Part shown: in pieces, positions 7,532-16,419 of the stretch
Layout of the letters: each line of letters opens with the position of its first letter
Position numbering within the stretch: position 1 is the stretch's first letter
From: an uncultured Anaerolineaceae bacterium
GTDB lineage: Bacteria; Chloroflexota; Anaerolineae; Anaerolineales; Anaerolineaceae
Assembly (NCBI GenBank): GCA_938020565.1
Contig: CALIHP010000046.1
Span: forward strand, 1-57,672
Length of the DNA: 57,672 nucleotides
Reading direction: 5' to 3'
Notes under the pieces: model-generated
Databases searched by the model: none
Seen by the model: the letters and a program-made list of their open reading frames with translations, nothing else
What the model was told of the DNA's origin: nothing
Program-made: the position numbers and the translations under genes

Positions 7532-8994
7532 TCCGGCTGACGGACGTATCGTTTACTTACGCCGGCGGACGTGAAAACGCCGGCGTCAATCACCTGGACC
7601 TGGAGATCGCCCCCGGCGAAGTCGTCCTTCTCTGCGGCGAGTCCGGCTGTGGAAAGACGACGGTCACGCGCATGATCAACGGGCTGATTCCGCATTTTTA
7701 CGACGGCGAGCTCAGCGGGACGATTTCCGTCGCCGACAGGAACGTCGCTGAAACCGAGCTTTACGGCATGGCGCAGACGGTCGGCTCCGTTTTTCAAAAT
7801 CCGCGCAGCCAGTTCTTTAACGTCGATACGACGAGCGAGCTGGCGTTCGGCTGTGAAAATCTGGGAATCGCTGAAAATGAAATCCTTGCGCGGGTCCGAA
7901 AAACGGTTTCCGATTTGTCGATTTCCCATCTTTTAGATCGGAGTATTTTCGAGCTTTCCGACGGCGAGAAACAGAAGATCGCCTGTGGCTCGGTCAGCGT
8001 CCTTCAGCCAGGCGTCTTCATTCTGGACGAACCCACGTCGAACCTGGATTTTCAGACGATCAAGGCGCTTCGCCGGATTCTTTCAATCTGGAAGGCTGAA
8101 GGGAAAACGATTGTTGTCGCGGAACATCGTCTCCATTTCCTGCGCGGGCTTGCCGATCGTGTGATTTTCATGCGCGACGGCGAAATCCGGGAAACGTACG
8201 GCGGCGAAGCGTTTTTTTCGATGCCGCCCCGGTTTTTCGAGGAACGCGGGCTGCGGATTCCGTCGCTGGACCGGTTGACCGCCGAAGCGGTGGAGCCGGT
8301 CCCCGCGAACGGGACGATCCGGATCGAGAACGTCCGCGTTCGGTTTTCGGGAACCGAAACGATTCTGAACGTTCCGGAAGCGGAGGTCCCGGACGGCGCC
8401 GTGATCGCGGTGATCGGGAGCAACGGCGCTGGGAAAACGACGTTCGCGCGAAGCCTCTGCGGCCTGATTTCGCAGGATCGCGGCATGCTGACGTACCGTG
8501 GAAAGACGCTGACGGCGAAAAAGCGGTTGTCATCCTGCTATCTGGTGATGCAGGACGTGAACCATCAGCTCTTTACTGAAAGCGTGCTTGACGAGGCGCT
8601 GTTGTCGATGAACCCCGAGGACGAGGGACTGGCGGGCGCGGCGTTGGCGTCGCTCGACCTTTCCGCCTTCCGTGAGGATCATCCAATGTCGCTCTCCGGC
8701 GGGCAGAAGCAGCGCGTCGCGATCGCGTCGGCGCTCGTTTCCGGACGCGATATCCTGATTTTCGACGAACCGACGAGCGGACTGGACCTGATCCACATGC
8801 GCGAAACGGCGGAAAATATCGCGGCGCTGCGCCGGAAGGGCGTGACGTCGTTTGTGGTGACGCATGATCCTGAATTCATCCTGAGCTGCTGTACGCATGC
8901 GATTCGGATTGAGCATGGCGAGATCGTTGAGAACTATGCGATTTCCGGGGCGGGCGTGCAGCGGCTGATCGATTTTTTCTCCGCTGAATCATAA
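7528..8994 (+). CDS. ecfA: ECF transporter ATPase, two fused ABC domains
   Basis: 488 residues with two nucleotide-binding domains in one chain. Domain 1 has Walker A GESGCGKTT, signature LSDGEKQK and Walker B VFILDEPTSNLD; domain 2 has GSNGAGKTT, LSGGQKQRV and ILIFDEPTSGLD. Most ECF modules use separate EcfA1 and EcfA2; a single dual ATPase next to an MptD-type S-component is the usual form of this dedicated (group I) system. Overlaps ecfT by 4 bases (ATGA). Confidence 0.93.
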   Translation: MIRLTDVSFTYAGGRENAGVNHLDLEIAPGEVVLLCGESGCGKTTVTRMINGLIPHFYDGELSGTISVADRNVAETELYGMAQTVGSVFQNPRSQFFNVDTTSELAFGCENLGIAENEILARVRKTVSDLSISHLLDRSIFELSDGEKQKIACGSVSVLQPGVFILDEPTSNLDFQTIKALRRILSIWKAEGKTIVVAEHRLHFLRGLADRVIFMRDGEIRETYGGEAFFSMPPRFFEERGLRIPSLDRLTAEAVEPVPANGTIRIENVRVRFSGTETILNVPEAEVPDGAVIAVIGSNGAGKTTFARSLCGLISQDRGMLTYRGKTLTAKKRLSSCYLVMQDVNHQLFTESVLDEALLSMNPEDEGLAGAALASLDLSAFREDHPMSLSGGQKQRVAIASALVSGRDILIFDEPTSGLDLIHMRETAENIAALRRKGVTSFVVTHDPEFILSCCTHAIRIEHGEIVENYAISGAGVQRLIDFFSAES

Positions 8995-9066
8995 GGCGGG
9001 GACGGATCTTCCGGCAGGGTATAATTCCGATATCCCTTTGGTAAAAAGGAGAGCGGAGGGTTCATC

Positions 9067-9670
9067 ATGCTGGAAGATCGGAAAAGCCCGGCCGTAGAGC
9101 TCAAAGAAAAATACTCGGATACCTTTCTGAAATCTGTCAGCGCTTTTGCAAATTTTCATGACGGCGAAATTCTGTTCGGCGTGCGGGATAACGGTGAACT
9201 GATCGGGATTGAAAATCCGGACGCCTTTTCGCTCCAAATAGAGACGAAAATTAACGATTCAATCGCTCCACGGCCTCAGTTTTCAATTGAGCAGAAGAAA
9301 ACAGACGGCAGGGTGATCGTTTGCGTAAAAGTACGGAAAGGTCCCGACGCGCCATATTTATATAAAGGGGCAGCGTATCAGCGGAGTCATACGGCCTCGA
9401 TTCCTTTGGATTCGGCTGGTTTACGGTCTTTATCTCTTTCCGCGACTCCGATTGAATATGATCAGCAGCTTTCATCGGAGAAAAAATTATCCTTCCGGGT
9501 TTTGGAAGCTGAACTACAGCGCGAAATCGGCGCGAATCCGGTCCGCGTATCAGTCTTACCAGGTCCAGCCGGCGTTGGAAATTGAAGACGACGCGCTGAC
9601 TGTGACGCTTCCGGCGCTTCATAACGGCGCTGCGCTGGGGGAGATTCCCGGCTCGGACAGGCTGTATTAA
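9067..9670 (+). pseudogene. AlbA_2 (Schlafen-like) DNA-binding transcriptional regulator, decayed
   Basis: The 5' part (9067 to about 9530) encodes an AlbA_2 domain: ESKxK-like start (SPAVELKEKYSDTFLKSVSAFANFHDGEILFGVRDNGELIGI) and 'YLYKGAAYQRSHTASIPL'. The family is normally 400-500 residues. Here the protein leaves frame after 'LSFRVLEAELQREIGA', while the other frame supplies a C-terminal end typical of the family (IRSAYQSYQVQPALEIEDDALTVTLPAL). So most of the middle is deleted and the two ends are out of frame with each other. A ribosome site (GGAGAGCGGAGGG) and a TATAAT-like box remain upstream. Confidence 0.72.
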
Positions 9671-9725
9671 AATTCAGAATGGATCAACGGTACGGTTCAT
9701 AACCTAACCGAAAAGGAGACTTGCG

Positions 9726-11120
9726 ATGAAGCAATATGACGTGGCGGTAATCGGCGGCGGTCCGGGGGGATACGTCGCGGCGGGACGGGCGGCGGAATTG
9801 GGGCTGAAGACGGCCCTGATCGAGAAGGATACGTTAGGCGGCGTCTGCGTGAACGTCGGCTGCATTCCGACGAAAGCGCTCCTGAAAAACGCGGATGTGG
9901 CGCGCCTGATCCGGAAGGAGGCGAAGACGTTCGGCGTCTCGTTTGAAAATGCTGCGCTCGATTACGGCGCTGCCGTCGGGCGGAGCCGGAAGGTTTCCGA
10001 ACGGCTGAGCAAGGGCGTCGGGCTGCTGATGAAAAAAAAGGGGGTCGACGTTTACGCTGGCGAAGGCTCTTTTGAAACGGCGGATACGCTGGCGGTTCGT
10101 ATGAATGATGGAACGGTGGAAGCGATTTCGGCGAAAAACGTGATCGTCGCGACCGGGACCCGCCCGGCGGAGATCAGCGGGATCCGCTTCGACGGTGAAC
10201 GGATCCTGAACTACCGGCAGGCGATTCTTCGTCCCGAGCTTCCGAAGTCTGTAATCGTGATCGGCGGCGGGGCGCTCGGCGTTGAATTCGCTTCGGTCTG
10301 GGCGGCGTATGGCGCGGAGGCGACCGTTGTCGAGATGATGCCCACGCTGATTCCCGGCGACGATCCCGAGGCGGCGGTCGAACTCGCGAAGCAGTTCAAG
10401 CGCGGCGGGATTAAAGTCCTGACGGGGCATAAGCTGGCTTCGGCTTCGGCGGACGGCTCCGGCGTCAGCGTAACGCTCGATCAGGACGGAAAAGAGGTCG
10501 TTCTCCGCGCGGAGGAGCTCCTGATTGCGATTGGGTTCCGTCCGAATACTGAATCGCTTCGGCTTGAAAACGCGGGCGTTGCGCTGAACGAGCGCGGCTG
10601 GATCCGGACCGACGCGTTCGGGCGGACGAACGTGGAATCGATTTACGCGATCGGCGACGTTTCCGGAAAAATTCAGCTGGCGCATGTCGCGTCGGCGATG
10701 GGGCGGATCGCGGCGGAGAAAATCGCCGGGAGAAATCCGGCGGGATATGATCCCGACCAGGTTCCGCACGCGACCTACTCGATTCCGCAGGTTGCGGCGG
10801 TTGGACTGACGCAGGCGGAAGCGGAGAAACGCGGGATCCCGGTCATCGCCGCCAAAGCCGATTTTATCGCCAACGGAAAAGCGATCGGGCTCGACGATTA
10901 CGCGGGCTGGGCGAAGCTCGTCTGCCATGCCGGAACGGGCGTCGTTCTTGGCGGGACGGTTATCGGGCCGGAGGCGTCCGAGCTGCTTCCGGAAATTGCG
11001 CTGGCGGTGCGGTTGAAGCTGAAGGCGGCGGATATCGCCATGACGATTCACGCGCATCCGACGCTGTCGGAGGTCCTGATGGACGCGGCGCTGGACGCGG
11101 TTTCGAAGCTGGAAAAGTAA
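9726..11120 (+). CDS. lpdA: Dihydrolipoyl dehydrogenase
   Basis: 464 residues, FAD-dependent disulfide oxidoreductase that reoxidises lipoyl groups of 2-oxoacid dehydrogenase or glycine cleavage complexes. FAD motif GGGPGGYVAAGRAAELG at the N-terminus, redox-active disulfide GGVCVNVGCIPTK (about residues 38-50), NAD motif VIGGGALGVEFASVW, second FAD motif 'IYAIGDVSG', and the C-terminal His-Glu pair in HAHPTLSE. AAGGAG lies eight bases before the ATG. No E1, E2 or lipoyl-protein gene is adjacent, so which complex it serves is not shown. Mercuric reductase and glutathione reductase are excluded by the HAHPTLSE tail. Confidence 0.93.
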   Translation: MKQYDVAVIGGGPGGYVAAGRAAELGLKTALIEKDTLGGVCVNVGCIPTKALLKNADVARLIRKEAKTFGVSFENAALDYGAAVGRSRKVSERLSKGVGLLMKKKGVDVYAGEGSFETADTLAVRMNDGTVEAISAKNVIVATGTRPAEISGIRFDGERILNYRQAILRPELPKSVIVIGGGALGVEFASVWAAYGAEATVVEMMPTLIPGDDPEAAVELAKQFKRGGIKVLTGHKLASASADGSGVSVTLDQDGKEVVLRAEELLIAIGFRPNTESLRLENAGVALNERGWIRTDAFGRTNVESIYAIGDVSGKIQLAHVASAMGRIAAEKIAGRNPAGYDPDQVPHATYSIPQVAAVGLTQAEAEKRGIPVIAAKADFIANGKAIGLDDYAGWAKLVCHAGTGVVLGGTVIGPEASELLPEIALAVRLKLKAADIAMTIHAHPTLSEVLMDAALDAVSKLEK

Positions 11121-11173
11121 GATGGATCGGCGGGAGAAATCCCGCTGATTTTTTTCAGGAGAGCCCGCTCGAT

Positions 11174-11225
11174 TTGACAGCCGGATAATTTAGCGTATAC
11201 TAATCGTACCACCCCGCTGGGGTGG
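11174..11225 (+). promoter_or_regulatory. Promoter and CsoR-type operator of the copper operon
   Basis: TTGACA (11174-11179) and TATACT (11196-11201) are separated by 16 bases. Directly downstream, CCACCCC-GCT-GGGGTGG (11209-11225) is a perfect inverted repeat of the GC-rich kind bound by CsoR copper sensors. The csoR gene is at the end of the same operon, so copper-relieved autorepression is the likely circuit. A further GGTCCC/GGGACC hairpin follows in the leader. Confidence 0.82.
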
Positions 11226-11271
11226 GGGTCCCTGTCGAGACGGGACCGCCGGGTTTTGAAACGAGGTTTTC

Positions 11272-13860
11272 ATGAAGCAAACTTATACCGTTACCGGGAT
11301 GACCTGCGCCGCCTGCTCAGCCGCGGTCGAGAAAGCGACGCGGTCGCTCCCCGGCGTAGAGAGCGCGACGGTGAACCTGCTCGCGAACCAGCTGACGATC
11401 GTCTCTGAGCATGCCGTCGACGATTCCGTCGTTGTTCAGGCGGTCGAGAAAGCGGGATACGGCGCGAGGCCGCGAAGCGCGAGAAGGGTCGGGGTGGAAA
11501 AGTCGGATCCGGGCGCGATTGTCCGATCGGAGATCGGGACGCTGCGGACGCGCCTGATCGTTTCGATATTTTTCCTGCTGCCGCTGATGTACCTGTCGAT
11601 GGGGCATATGATCGGTCTGCCGCTGCCTGCCGCGCTGCATGGAAACGGGAATCAGGTCGTTTTCGTATTGACGCAGTTCCTGTTGCTGCTGCCCATCCTG
11701 TATATTAATCGCAAGTTTTTTATCGTCGGTTTCCGGACGCTGGCGCATGGCTCGCCGAACATGGATTCGCTGATCGCGATCGGCGCGGCGGCGGCGACGG
11801 TTTACGGTATTTACGCGCTGTATAAAATCGCCTGGGCGGTAGGCGCGGGCGAGCCGGCGGAGGCGAATCGGTTCGTCATGGACGTGTATTTTGAATCCGC
11901 CGGGACGATTTTCACGCTGATCACGGTCGGGAAGTATCTCGAAGCGATTTCGAAAGGAAAGACGACCGACGCGCTGGGGAAGCTCCTGAACCTGGCTCCG
12001 AAGACCGCCGCCGTGATTCGGGACGGAGCAGAGACGGTTCTTCCGGTTGAAGAAATCGTCGTCGGCGACGTGATCGTCGTCCGGCCAGGCGAGGCGATTC
12101 CGGTCGATGGGACGGTTATCGAAGGCGGGAGCACGGTCGATCAGGCGGTCCTGACCGGCGAGAGCGTTCCGGTCGAAAAGACGGTCGGCGACACGGTGTA
12201 TATTGCGACGCTGAACCGGACGGGATCGTTTAAATTCCGTGCCGATAAGGTCGGCGAAGATACGACGCTGGCGCAGATCGTTCAGCTCGTCAGCGACGCT
12301 AACAGCTCGAAAGCGCCGATCCAGAAATTAGCGGATCAGATTGCGGGAATTTTTGTCCCCACGGTGATTACGATTGCGGTTGCTGCGATGATCGTCTGGC
12401 TCCTTCTGGGTCATTCGTTTGAATTTGCGCTGTCGATCGCGATTTCGGTTCTGGTGATCTCCTGTCCCTGCGCGCTGGGACTGGCGACGCCGGTCGCGAT
12501 CATGGTCGGGACCGGACAGGGCGCGCTGAACGGGATCCTGATTAAATCGGCGGATGCCGCTGAAATCGCGCATCAGGTCGATACGGTCGTTCTGGATAAA
12601 ACGGGAACGATTACCGAAGGGCGTCCGAAGGTAACGCGCGCGATCGCCGCCGACGGCGTCAGCGAGGACGAGCTCTGGCAGGCGGCGGTATATTTGGAAA
12701 ATTTCTCAGAGCATCCATTCGCAAAAGCGATCCTGAACGCGGCGGCTGAACGGGGCGCTGCGTTCGATTCGGACAGGTCCGGCGAGTTTGAGGCGCTTTC
12801 CGGCTTCGGCGTCCGCGCGGTTCGGGACGGACGAACGCTTCTCGGCGGGAACGCACGGCTGATGGCGTCTGAAAAAATCGCGCTTCCGGAATCGATCTCC
12901 GACGCGGCGCTGTACGCGGCTGAGGGCGAGACGCCGCTGTATTTCGCGGTGAACGGGCGTTACCTGGGAATGATCGCCTGCGCTGACGCGGTTAAGGAGA
13001 CCAGCGCTCAGGCGATCGCGAATCTCCGCGCGATGGGGATGAAAACGGTGATGCTGACCGGGGATAACCGGCTGACGGCGGAGGCGGTCCGTCGGGTCGT
13101 TGGCGTCGATGAGGTCATCGCCGAGGTGCTTCCGAGCGATAAGGAAGGAATTATCCGCCGGTATCAGGCGGAAACGGACGCGAAGGGTCGGGCGAAAAAG
13201 GTTGCGATGGTTGGAGACGGGATCAACGACGCGCCGGCGCTGGCGCGGGCCGACGTCGGGATCGCGATCGGCGCGGGGACGGATATCGCGATCGAATCGG
13301 CGGATATTGTGCTGATGAAAAATGATCTGCGCGATGTTGTAACCGCGACGCAGCTGTCCAGGGCGATGATGCGCACGATTCGTCAGAATTTATTCTGGGC
13401 GTTCTTTTATAACGTGATCGGGATCCCGCTGGCCGCCGGCGTATTCTATACGCTGTTCGGGTGGAAGCTGAGCCCGGATTTTGCCGCTGCGGCGATGAGC
13501 CTGAGCTCTGTGACGGTGGTGACGAATGCGCTGCGGCTGCGCGGGTTCCGTCCGAAATGGATCGAAGCTTCCGAAGCTCCGGCGGCGGTCAGCGAAGCTC
13601 CGGTAAAAACGGTAAAATCAGAGAAGGAAGAAAGCGAGTCAGGAATGAAAAAGGAATTGGTTGTAGAGGGAATGATGTGCGGGCACTGCAAAGCCCGGGT
13701 CGAATCGGCGCTGGGCGCGCTCGCCGGGGTAAAGTCGGCGGCGGTCGATCTGGAAGCGAAGACGGCTACGGTCGAGCTGAGTTCGGCGGTCGCGGACGAG
13801 GTCCTCAGCGGAGCTGTAACCGGCGCAGGATACGAGGTCGTTTCGGTTCGGGACGTCTAA
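11272..13860 (+). CDS. copA: Copper-exporting P1B-type ATPase with an extra C-terminal CopZ-like domain
   Basis: 862 residues. N-terminal heavy-metal domain with GMTCAAC (residues 9-15), eight predicted membrane helices, TGES actuator motif, intramembrane SCPCALG copper site, phosphorylation site DKTGTITEG, the soluble-domain HP (SEHPFAKA), and GDGINDAP. After the last helix comes a charged linker (about 770-790) and a complete second heavy-metal domain with GMMCGHC from residue 792, which begins MKKELVVEG exactly as a free CopZ chaperone would. HMA domains are normally N-terminal in CopA, so this reads as an in-frame CopA-CopZ fusion. ATG 13645 could also start a separate 71-residue chaperone. 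Confidence 0.93.
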   Translation: MKQTYTVTGMTCAACSAAVEKATRSLPGVESATVNLLANQLTIVSEHAVDDSVVVQAVEKAGYGARPRSARRVGVEKSDPGAIVRSEIGTLRTRLIVSIFFLLPLMYLSMGHMIGLPLPAALHGNGNQVVFVLTQFLLLLPILYINRKFFIVGFRTLAHGSPNMDSLIAIGAAAATVYGIYALYKIAWAVGAGEPAEANRFVMDVYFESAGTIFTLITVGKYLEAISKGKTTDALGKLLNLAPKTAAVIRDGAETVLPVEEIVVGDVIVVRPGEAIPVDGTVIEGGSTVDQAVLTGESVPVEKTVGDTVYIATLNRTGSFKFRADKVGEDTTLAQIVQLVSDANSSKAPIQKLADQIAGIFVPTVITIAVAAMIVWLLLGHSFEFALSIAISVLVISCPCALGLATPVAIMVGTGQGALNGILIKSADAAEIAHQVDTVVLDKTGTITEGRPKVTRAIAADGVSEDELWQAAVYLENFSEHPFAKAILNAAAERGAAFDSDRSGEFEALSGFGVRAVRDGRTLLGGNARLMASEKIALPESISDAALYAAEGETPLYFAVNGRYLGMIACADAVKETSAQAIANLRAMGMKTVMLTGDNRLTAEAVRRVVGVDEVIAEVLPSDKEGIIRRYQAETDAKGRAKKVAMVGDGINDAPALARADVGIAIGAGTDIAIESADIVLMKNDLRDVVTATQLSRAMMRTIRQNLFWAFFYNVIGIPLAAGVFYTLFGWKLSPDFAAAAMSLSSVTVVTNALRLRGFRPKWIEASEAPAAVSEAPVKTVKSEKEESESGMKKELVVEGMMCGHCKARVESALGALAGVKSAAVDLEAKTATVELSSAVADEVLSGAVTGAGYEVVSVRDV

Positions 13861-13865
13861 GCGCG

Positions 13866-14138
13866 ATGCAGGCGGATCGGGACAAGATTACCAGCCTGAT
13901 TCGGACCGCGCGCGGCCAATTAGACGGGATTCTGAAGATGGTCGGCGAGGATCGTTACTGCATGGATATCGCGACGCAGTTATCGGCGGCGACCGCGATT
14001 CTAAGGCGGGCGAATCGGGAAATTCTGGAGGCACATCTGCGCGGCTGCGTCCGCGACGCTTTTCTTCATGAGGACGAGGCGGCACAGGACGAAAAGATTA
14101 ACGAAGTTGTCTCGCTGCTCAACCGGCTTGAAAGGTGA
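13866..14138 (+). CDS. csoR: CsoR-family copper-sensing repressor
   Basis: 90 residues, start ATG 13866, five bases after the copA stop. All-helical DUF156 protein: 'LIRTARGQLDGILKMVGEDRYCMDIATQLSAA' followed by 'EAHLRGCV', giving the Cys - His-x3-Cys (C-H-C) copper-site pattern. As a tetramer it would bind the inverted repeat at 11209-11225 and release it on Cu(I) binding. The DNA upstream of this ATG is also open in the same frame, but that is antisense-like overlap with copA and not part of this protein. Confidence 0.92.
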   Translation: MQADRDKITSLIRTARGQLDGILKMVGEDRYCMDIATQLSAATAILRRANREILEAHLRGCVRDAFLHEDEAAQDEKINEVVSLLNRLER

Positions 14139-14140
14139 GT

Positions 14141-14776
14141 ATGCGTTCTGAGCCGCGGCGCTGCGTTATTTTCGGGTCCGGGGAGAGCCGCGGGGCGGCG
14201 TATTCTCCCCGGATCGATGATTTTGTGATTGCCGCTGACGGCGGGTATGACGAGCTGCGCCGGCGGAAGCTGCGTCCGGATTGGGTAATCGGCGATTTTG
14301 ATTCGCTTGGATTCGTCCCGAAAGGAAAAAACGTCCAGGTCGTTCCGCGCGAGAAAGACGATCCGGACCTGATTCTCGCGATCCGCTGCGGATTGGAGGC
14401 TGGCTGTCGGGAGTTCGCGCTGTACGGAGCGACGGGGACCCGCTTTGATCATTCATACGCGAACGTTCTGGCGCTTCGTTATCTTCGGGAGCAGGGCGCG
14501 TTGGGGCGGATCGTAACGCCGGACGCCGAGCTGTTCGTCATGATCAGCGAGCGCGTCGATTTTTCGGCGGAGGAACGCGGGAAGCTGTCAATTTTCAGCC
14601 TGAGCGAGCGCAGTCTGGGGGTAACGCTGAGCGGATTGAAATATCCGCTGGCGGATCGAACGCTGACGGCGCGTGAATGGCTGGGGCTGAGCAATGAATT
14701 CACCGGTGTGGCGGCGTCGATCTCGGTGCGTGACGGGACGCTGCTGGTGGTGAAACATGCGGATGGGGTAGAGTAA
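14141..14776 (+). CDS. thiN: Thiamine pyrophosphokinase
   Basis: About 211 residues, converting thiamine plus ATP to thiamine diphosphate. Motifs: 'IAADGGYDELRRRKLRPDWVIGDFDS' in the N-terminal catalytic domain, 'EKDDPDLILAI' (where most enzymes have TD), 'GATGTRFDH', and the C-terminal thiamine-binding beta domain with 'GLKYPL'. ATG 14141 is preceded by AAAGG; an in-frame GTG at 14135 overlapping the csoR stop is an alternative. Its place directly behind csoR suggests read-through from the copper operon, which is probably incidental. Confidence 0.9.
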   Translation: MRSEPRRCVIFGSGESRGAAYSPRIDDFVIAADGGYDELRRRKLRPDWVIGDFDSLGFVPKGKNVQVVPREKDDPDLILAIRCGLEAGCREFALYGATGTRFDHSYANVLALRYLREQGALGRIVTPDAELFVMISERVDFSAEERGKLSIFSLSERSLGVTLSGLKYPLADRTLTAREWLGLSNEFTGVAASISVRDGTLLVVKHADGVE

Positions 14777-14785
14777 GGAAGGATT

Positions 14786-15454
14786 GTGATCAAAATTCGC
14801 GGAGCAATTTTTGATTTGGATGGTACGCTGCTGGATTCGATGGGGACCTGGGCCAGGCTCAGCGCCGACTACGCGCGGGAGCATGGTTATGAGCCCGATC
14901 CGGCGTTCCTGGAGAAGCTGCGCCCGGTTGCGCTGCGTCAGGCTGCGGAAATGATGGTCGATGAATATGGGCTGAGCGAGAGCGTTGACGAGATTGTCGA
15001 AATATTCCTGGACCGCGTCGGTTATTTTTTCGATAACGTTTTTGAGTTGAAACCGGGCGTGCGCGCGTTTGTTCGCGCCCTGCGGGAGCGTGGAATCCCC
15101 TGTTGCGTGGCGACGGCGGCGGAGCGGACGCATACGGAGAAAGCGCTGGCACGGCTGAAGCTGATCGATGCGTTTGATTTCCTGCTGACGACGAACGAGG
15201 TCGGGAAAAGCAAGATGTTCCCGGATATTTTTCTGACTTCCGCCGAACGGCTCGGCGTTCCGGTGGAGGCTTGCGTCGTCTTCGAGGATTCGCTGTATGC
15301 GATGACGACGGCGAAACGCGCTGGATTCGCTGTTGCCGCGATTTATGAGTCGGAAGCGGTCGGCGACCTGAACGCGATCCGGCGCGTATCCGACGTTTTC
15401 ATGCGTTCGTTTGAGGAAGCGCCTGCGATTTTCTTTCCGGAAACGGAGGCTTGA
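14786..15454 (+). CDS. HAD-superfamily phosphatase, beta-phosphoglucomutase-like
   Basis: 222 residues beginning with GTG 14786 behind AAGGAAGGA. HAD motif I FDLDGTLLDS (residues 9-18), an alpha-helical cap, motif II Thr in 'CVATAAERTH', motif III Lys in 'VGKSKMFPDIF', motif IV 'VVFEDSLYAMTTAKRAGF'. This is the cap-1 subfamily including phosphoglycolate phosphatase and beta-phosphoglucomutase; the substrate is not evident. Ten bases after thiN, likely cotranscribed. Confidence 0.88.
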   Translation: MIKIRGAIFDLDGTLLDSMGTWARLSADYAREHGYEPDPAFLEKLRPVALRQAAEMMVDEYGLSESVDEIVEIFLDRVGYFFDNVFELKPGVRAFVRALRERGIPCCVATAAERTHTEKALARLKLIDAFDFLLTTNEVGKSKMFPDIFLTSAERLGVPVEACVVFEDSLYAMTTAKRAGFAVAAIYESEAVGDLNAIRRVSDVFMRSFEEAPAIFFPETEA

Positions 15455-15535
15455 AATGGGGAGGGGGGCCTACTAATTGTCCTGCGTTTTATTCGCATAT
15501 CATTTGATATGGCGACGATCGATTAAAATTGGCTC

Positions 15536-16417
15536 ATGAAGATTTCGAAGATTTTTGACCACAAGAAGACGGTTTTTTCACTGGAGGTCTTTCCCCCGAA
15601 AAAGGACACTTCCTACACTACGGTCTATAACACGCTGCTGCGGATGCGCGAGGTTCCGGCCGATTTTATCAGCGTCACCTATGGCGCGGGCGGGAGCGCG
15701 GCGCAGCGAGAAAAGACGATCGAAATCGCTTCTCTGATTATCGAAACGTACCGGATCGAATCGGTTGCGCATCTGACCTGTGTCAATTCCGACGAGGCGG
15801 ACGTTTTAGCCGTTCTCGAAAGCGCGCGCGCGAAGGGAATCCAGAACGTGTTCGCGCTGCGCGGCGATATTCCCGCTGACGGAAGTCGGAAGTACGCCTT
15901 CGCTCACGCCAGCGATCTGGTCCGCTTTATTCGCCGGCATGACAGTGAGATCCATATCGGCGGCGCCTGCTACCCCGAGAAGCATCCGGAAGCGCCGTCG
16001 CTCGAAGCCGATATCGAGAATCTGAAAATTAAGATCGACAGCGGCATGACGCATCTGGTTACGCAGCTATTCTTTGATAACGATAAGTTTTATTATTTTC
16101 AGGACAAGGTCGCGGCCGCAGGGATTGACGTGCCGATCGAAGCCGGGATCATGCCGATTACGACGAAGACGCAGCTCGAAAGGGTCGTAAAATTAAGCTC
16201 GGCGGCGGTCCCTGAACGCATGCGCCGGATTCACGACCGGTACCGGGACGATCCGGAAGCGCTTTTCGACGCAGGGATCGCGTTCGCAACCGAGCAGATG
16301 ATCGACCTGATTTCGCGCGACGTCCGCGGGATTCATTTATACACGATGAACAGCGTCGAAACGGCGAGGCGGATTTACCGGAATATCGGGAGTCTTCTCT
16401 CCGCTGAGAATAAATAA
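15536..16417 (+). CDS. metF: 5,10-methylenetetrahydrofolate reductase
   Basis: 293 residues. FAD-binding barrel starting 'FSLEVFPPKKDTSYTTVYNTL' with the catalytic Glu in EVFPPK, then 'DFISVTYGAGGS', 'HLTCVNSD', 'ALRGDIP', and 'THLVTQLFFDNDKFYYF'. Reduces methylene- to methyl-tetrahydrofolate. The next two genes form the acceptor methionine synthase, so the operon moves one-carbon units from folate to methionine. The start has only a weak ribosome site; a TAAAAT box lies about 12 bases upstream, which would make the leader very short. Confidence 0.95.
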   Translation: MKISKIFDHKKTVFSLEVFPPKKDTSYTTVYNTLLRMREVPADFISVTYGAGGSAAQREKTIEIASLIIETYRIESVAHLTCVNSDEADVLAVLESARAKGIQNVFALRGDIPADGSRKYAFAHASDLVRFIRRHDSEIHIGGACYPEKHPEAPSLEADIENLKIKIDSGMTHLVTQLFFDNDKFYYFQDKVAAAGIDVPIEAGIMPITTKTQLERVVKLSSAAVPERMRRIHDRYRDDPEALFDAGIAFATEQMIDLISRDVRGIHLYTMNSVETARRIYRNIGSLLSAENK

Positions 16418-16419
16418 CG

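Noticed and set aside
9834..11057. 407-codon minus-strand frame inside lpdA
   Set aside because: Shadow caused by GC-rich codons; the plus strand is a textbook lipoamide dehydrogenase.
13461..13865. Long frame upstream of csoR in the same reading frame
   Set aside because: Overlaps the end of copA in another frame and gives no protein-like sequence; csoR has its own ATG at 13866 and usual family length.
15455..15535. SAM or cobalamin riboswitch ahead of the metF-metH operon
   Set aside because: Only 81 bases are available and they contain none of the conserved core elements.
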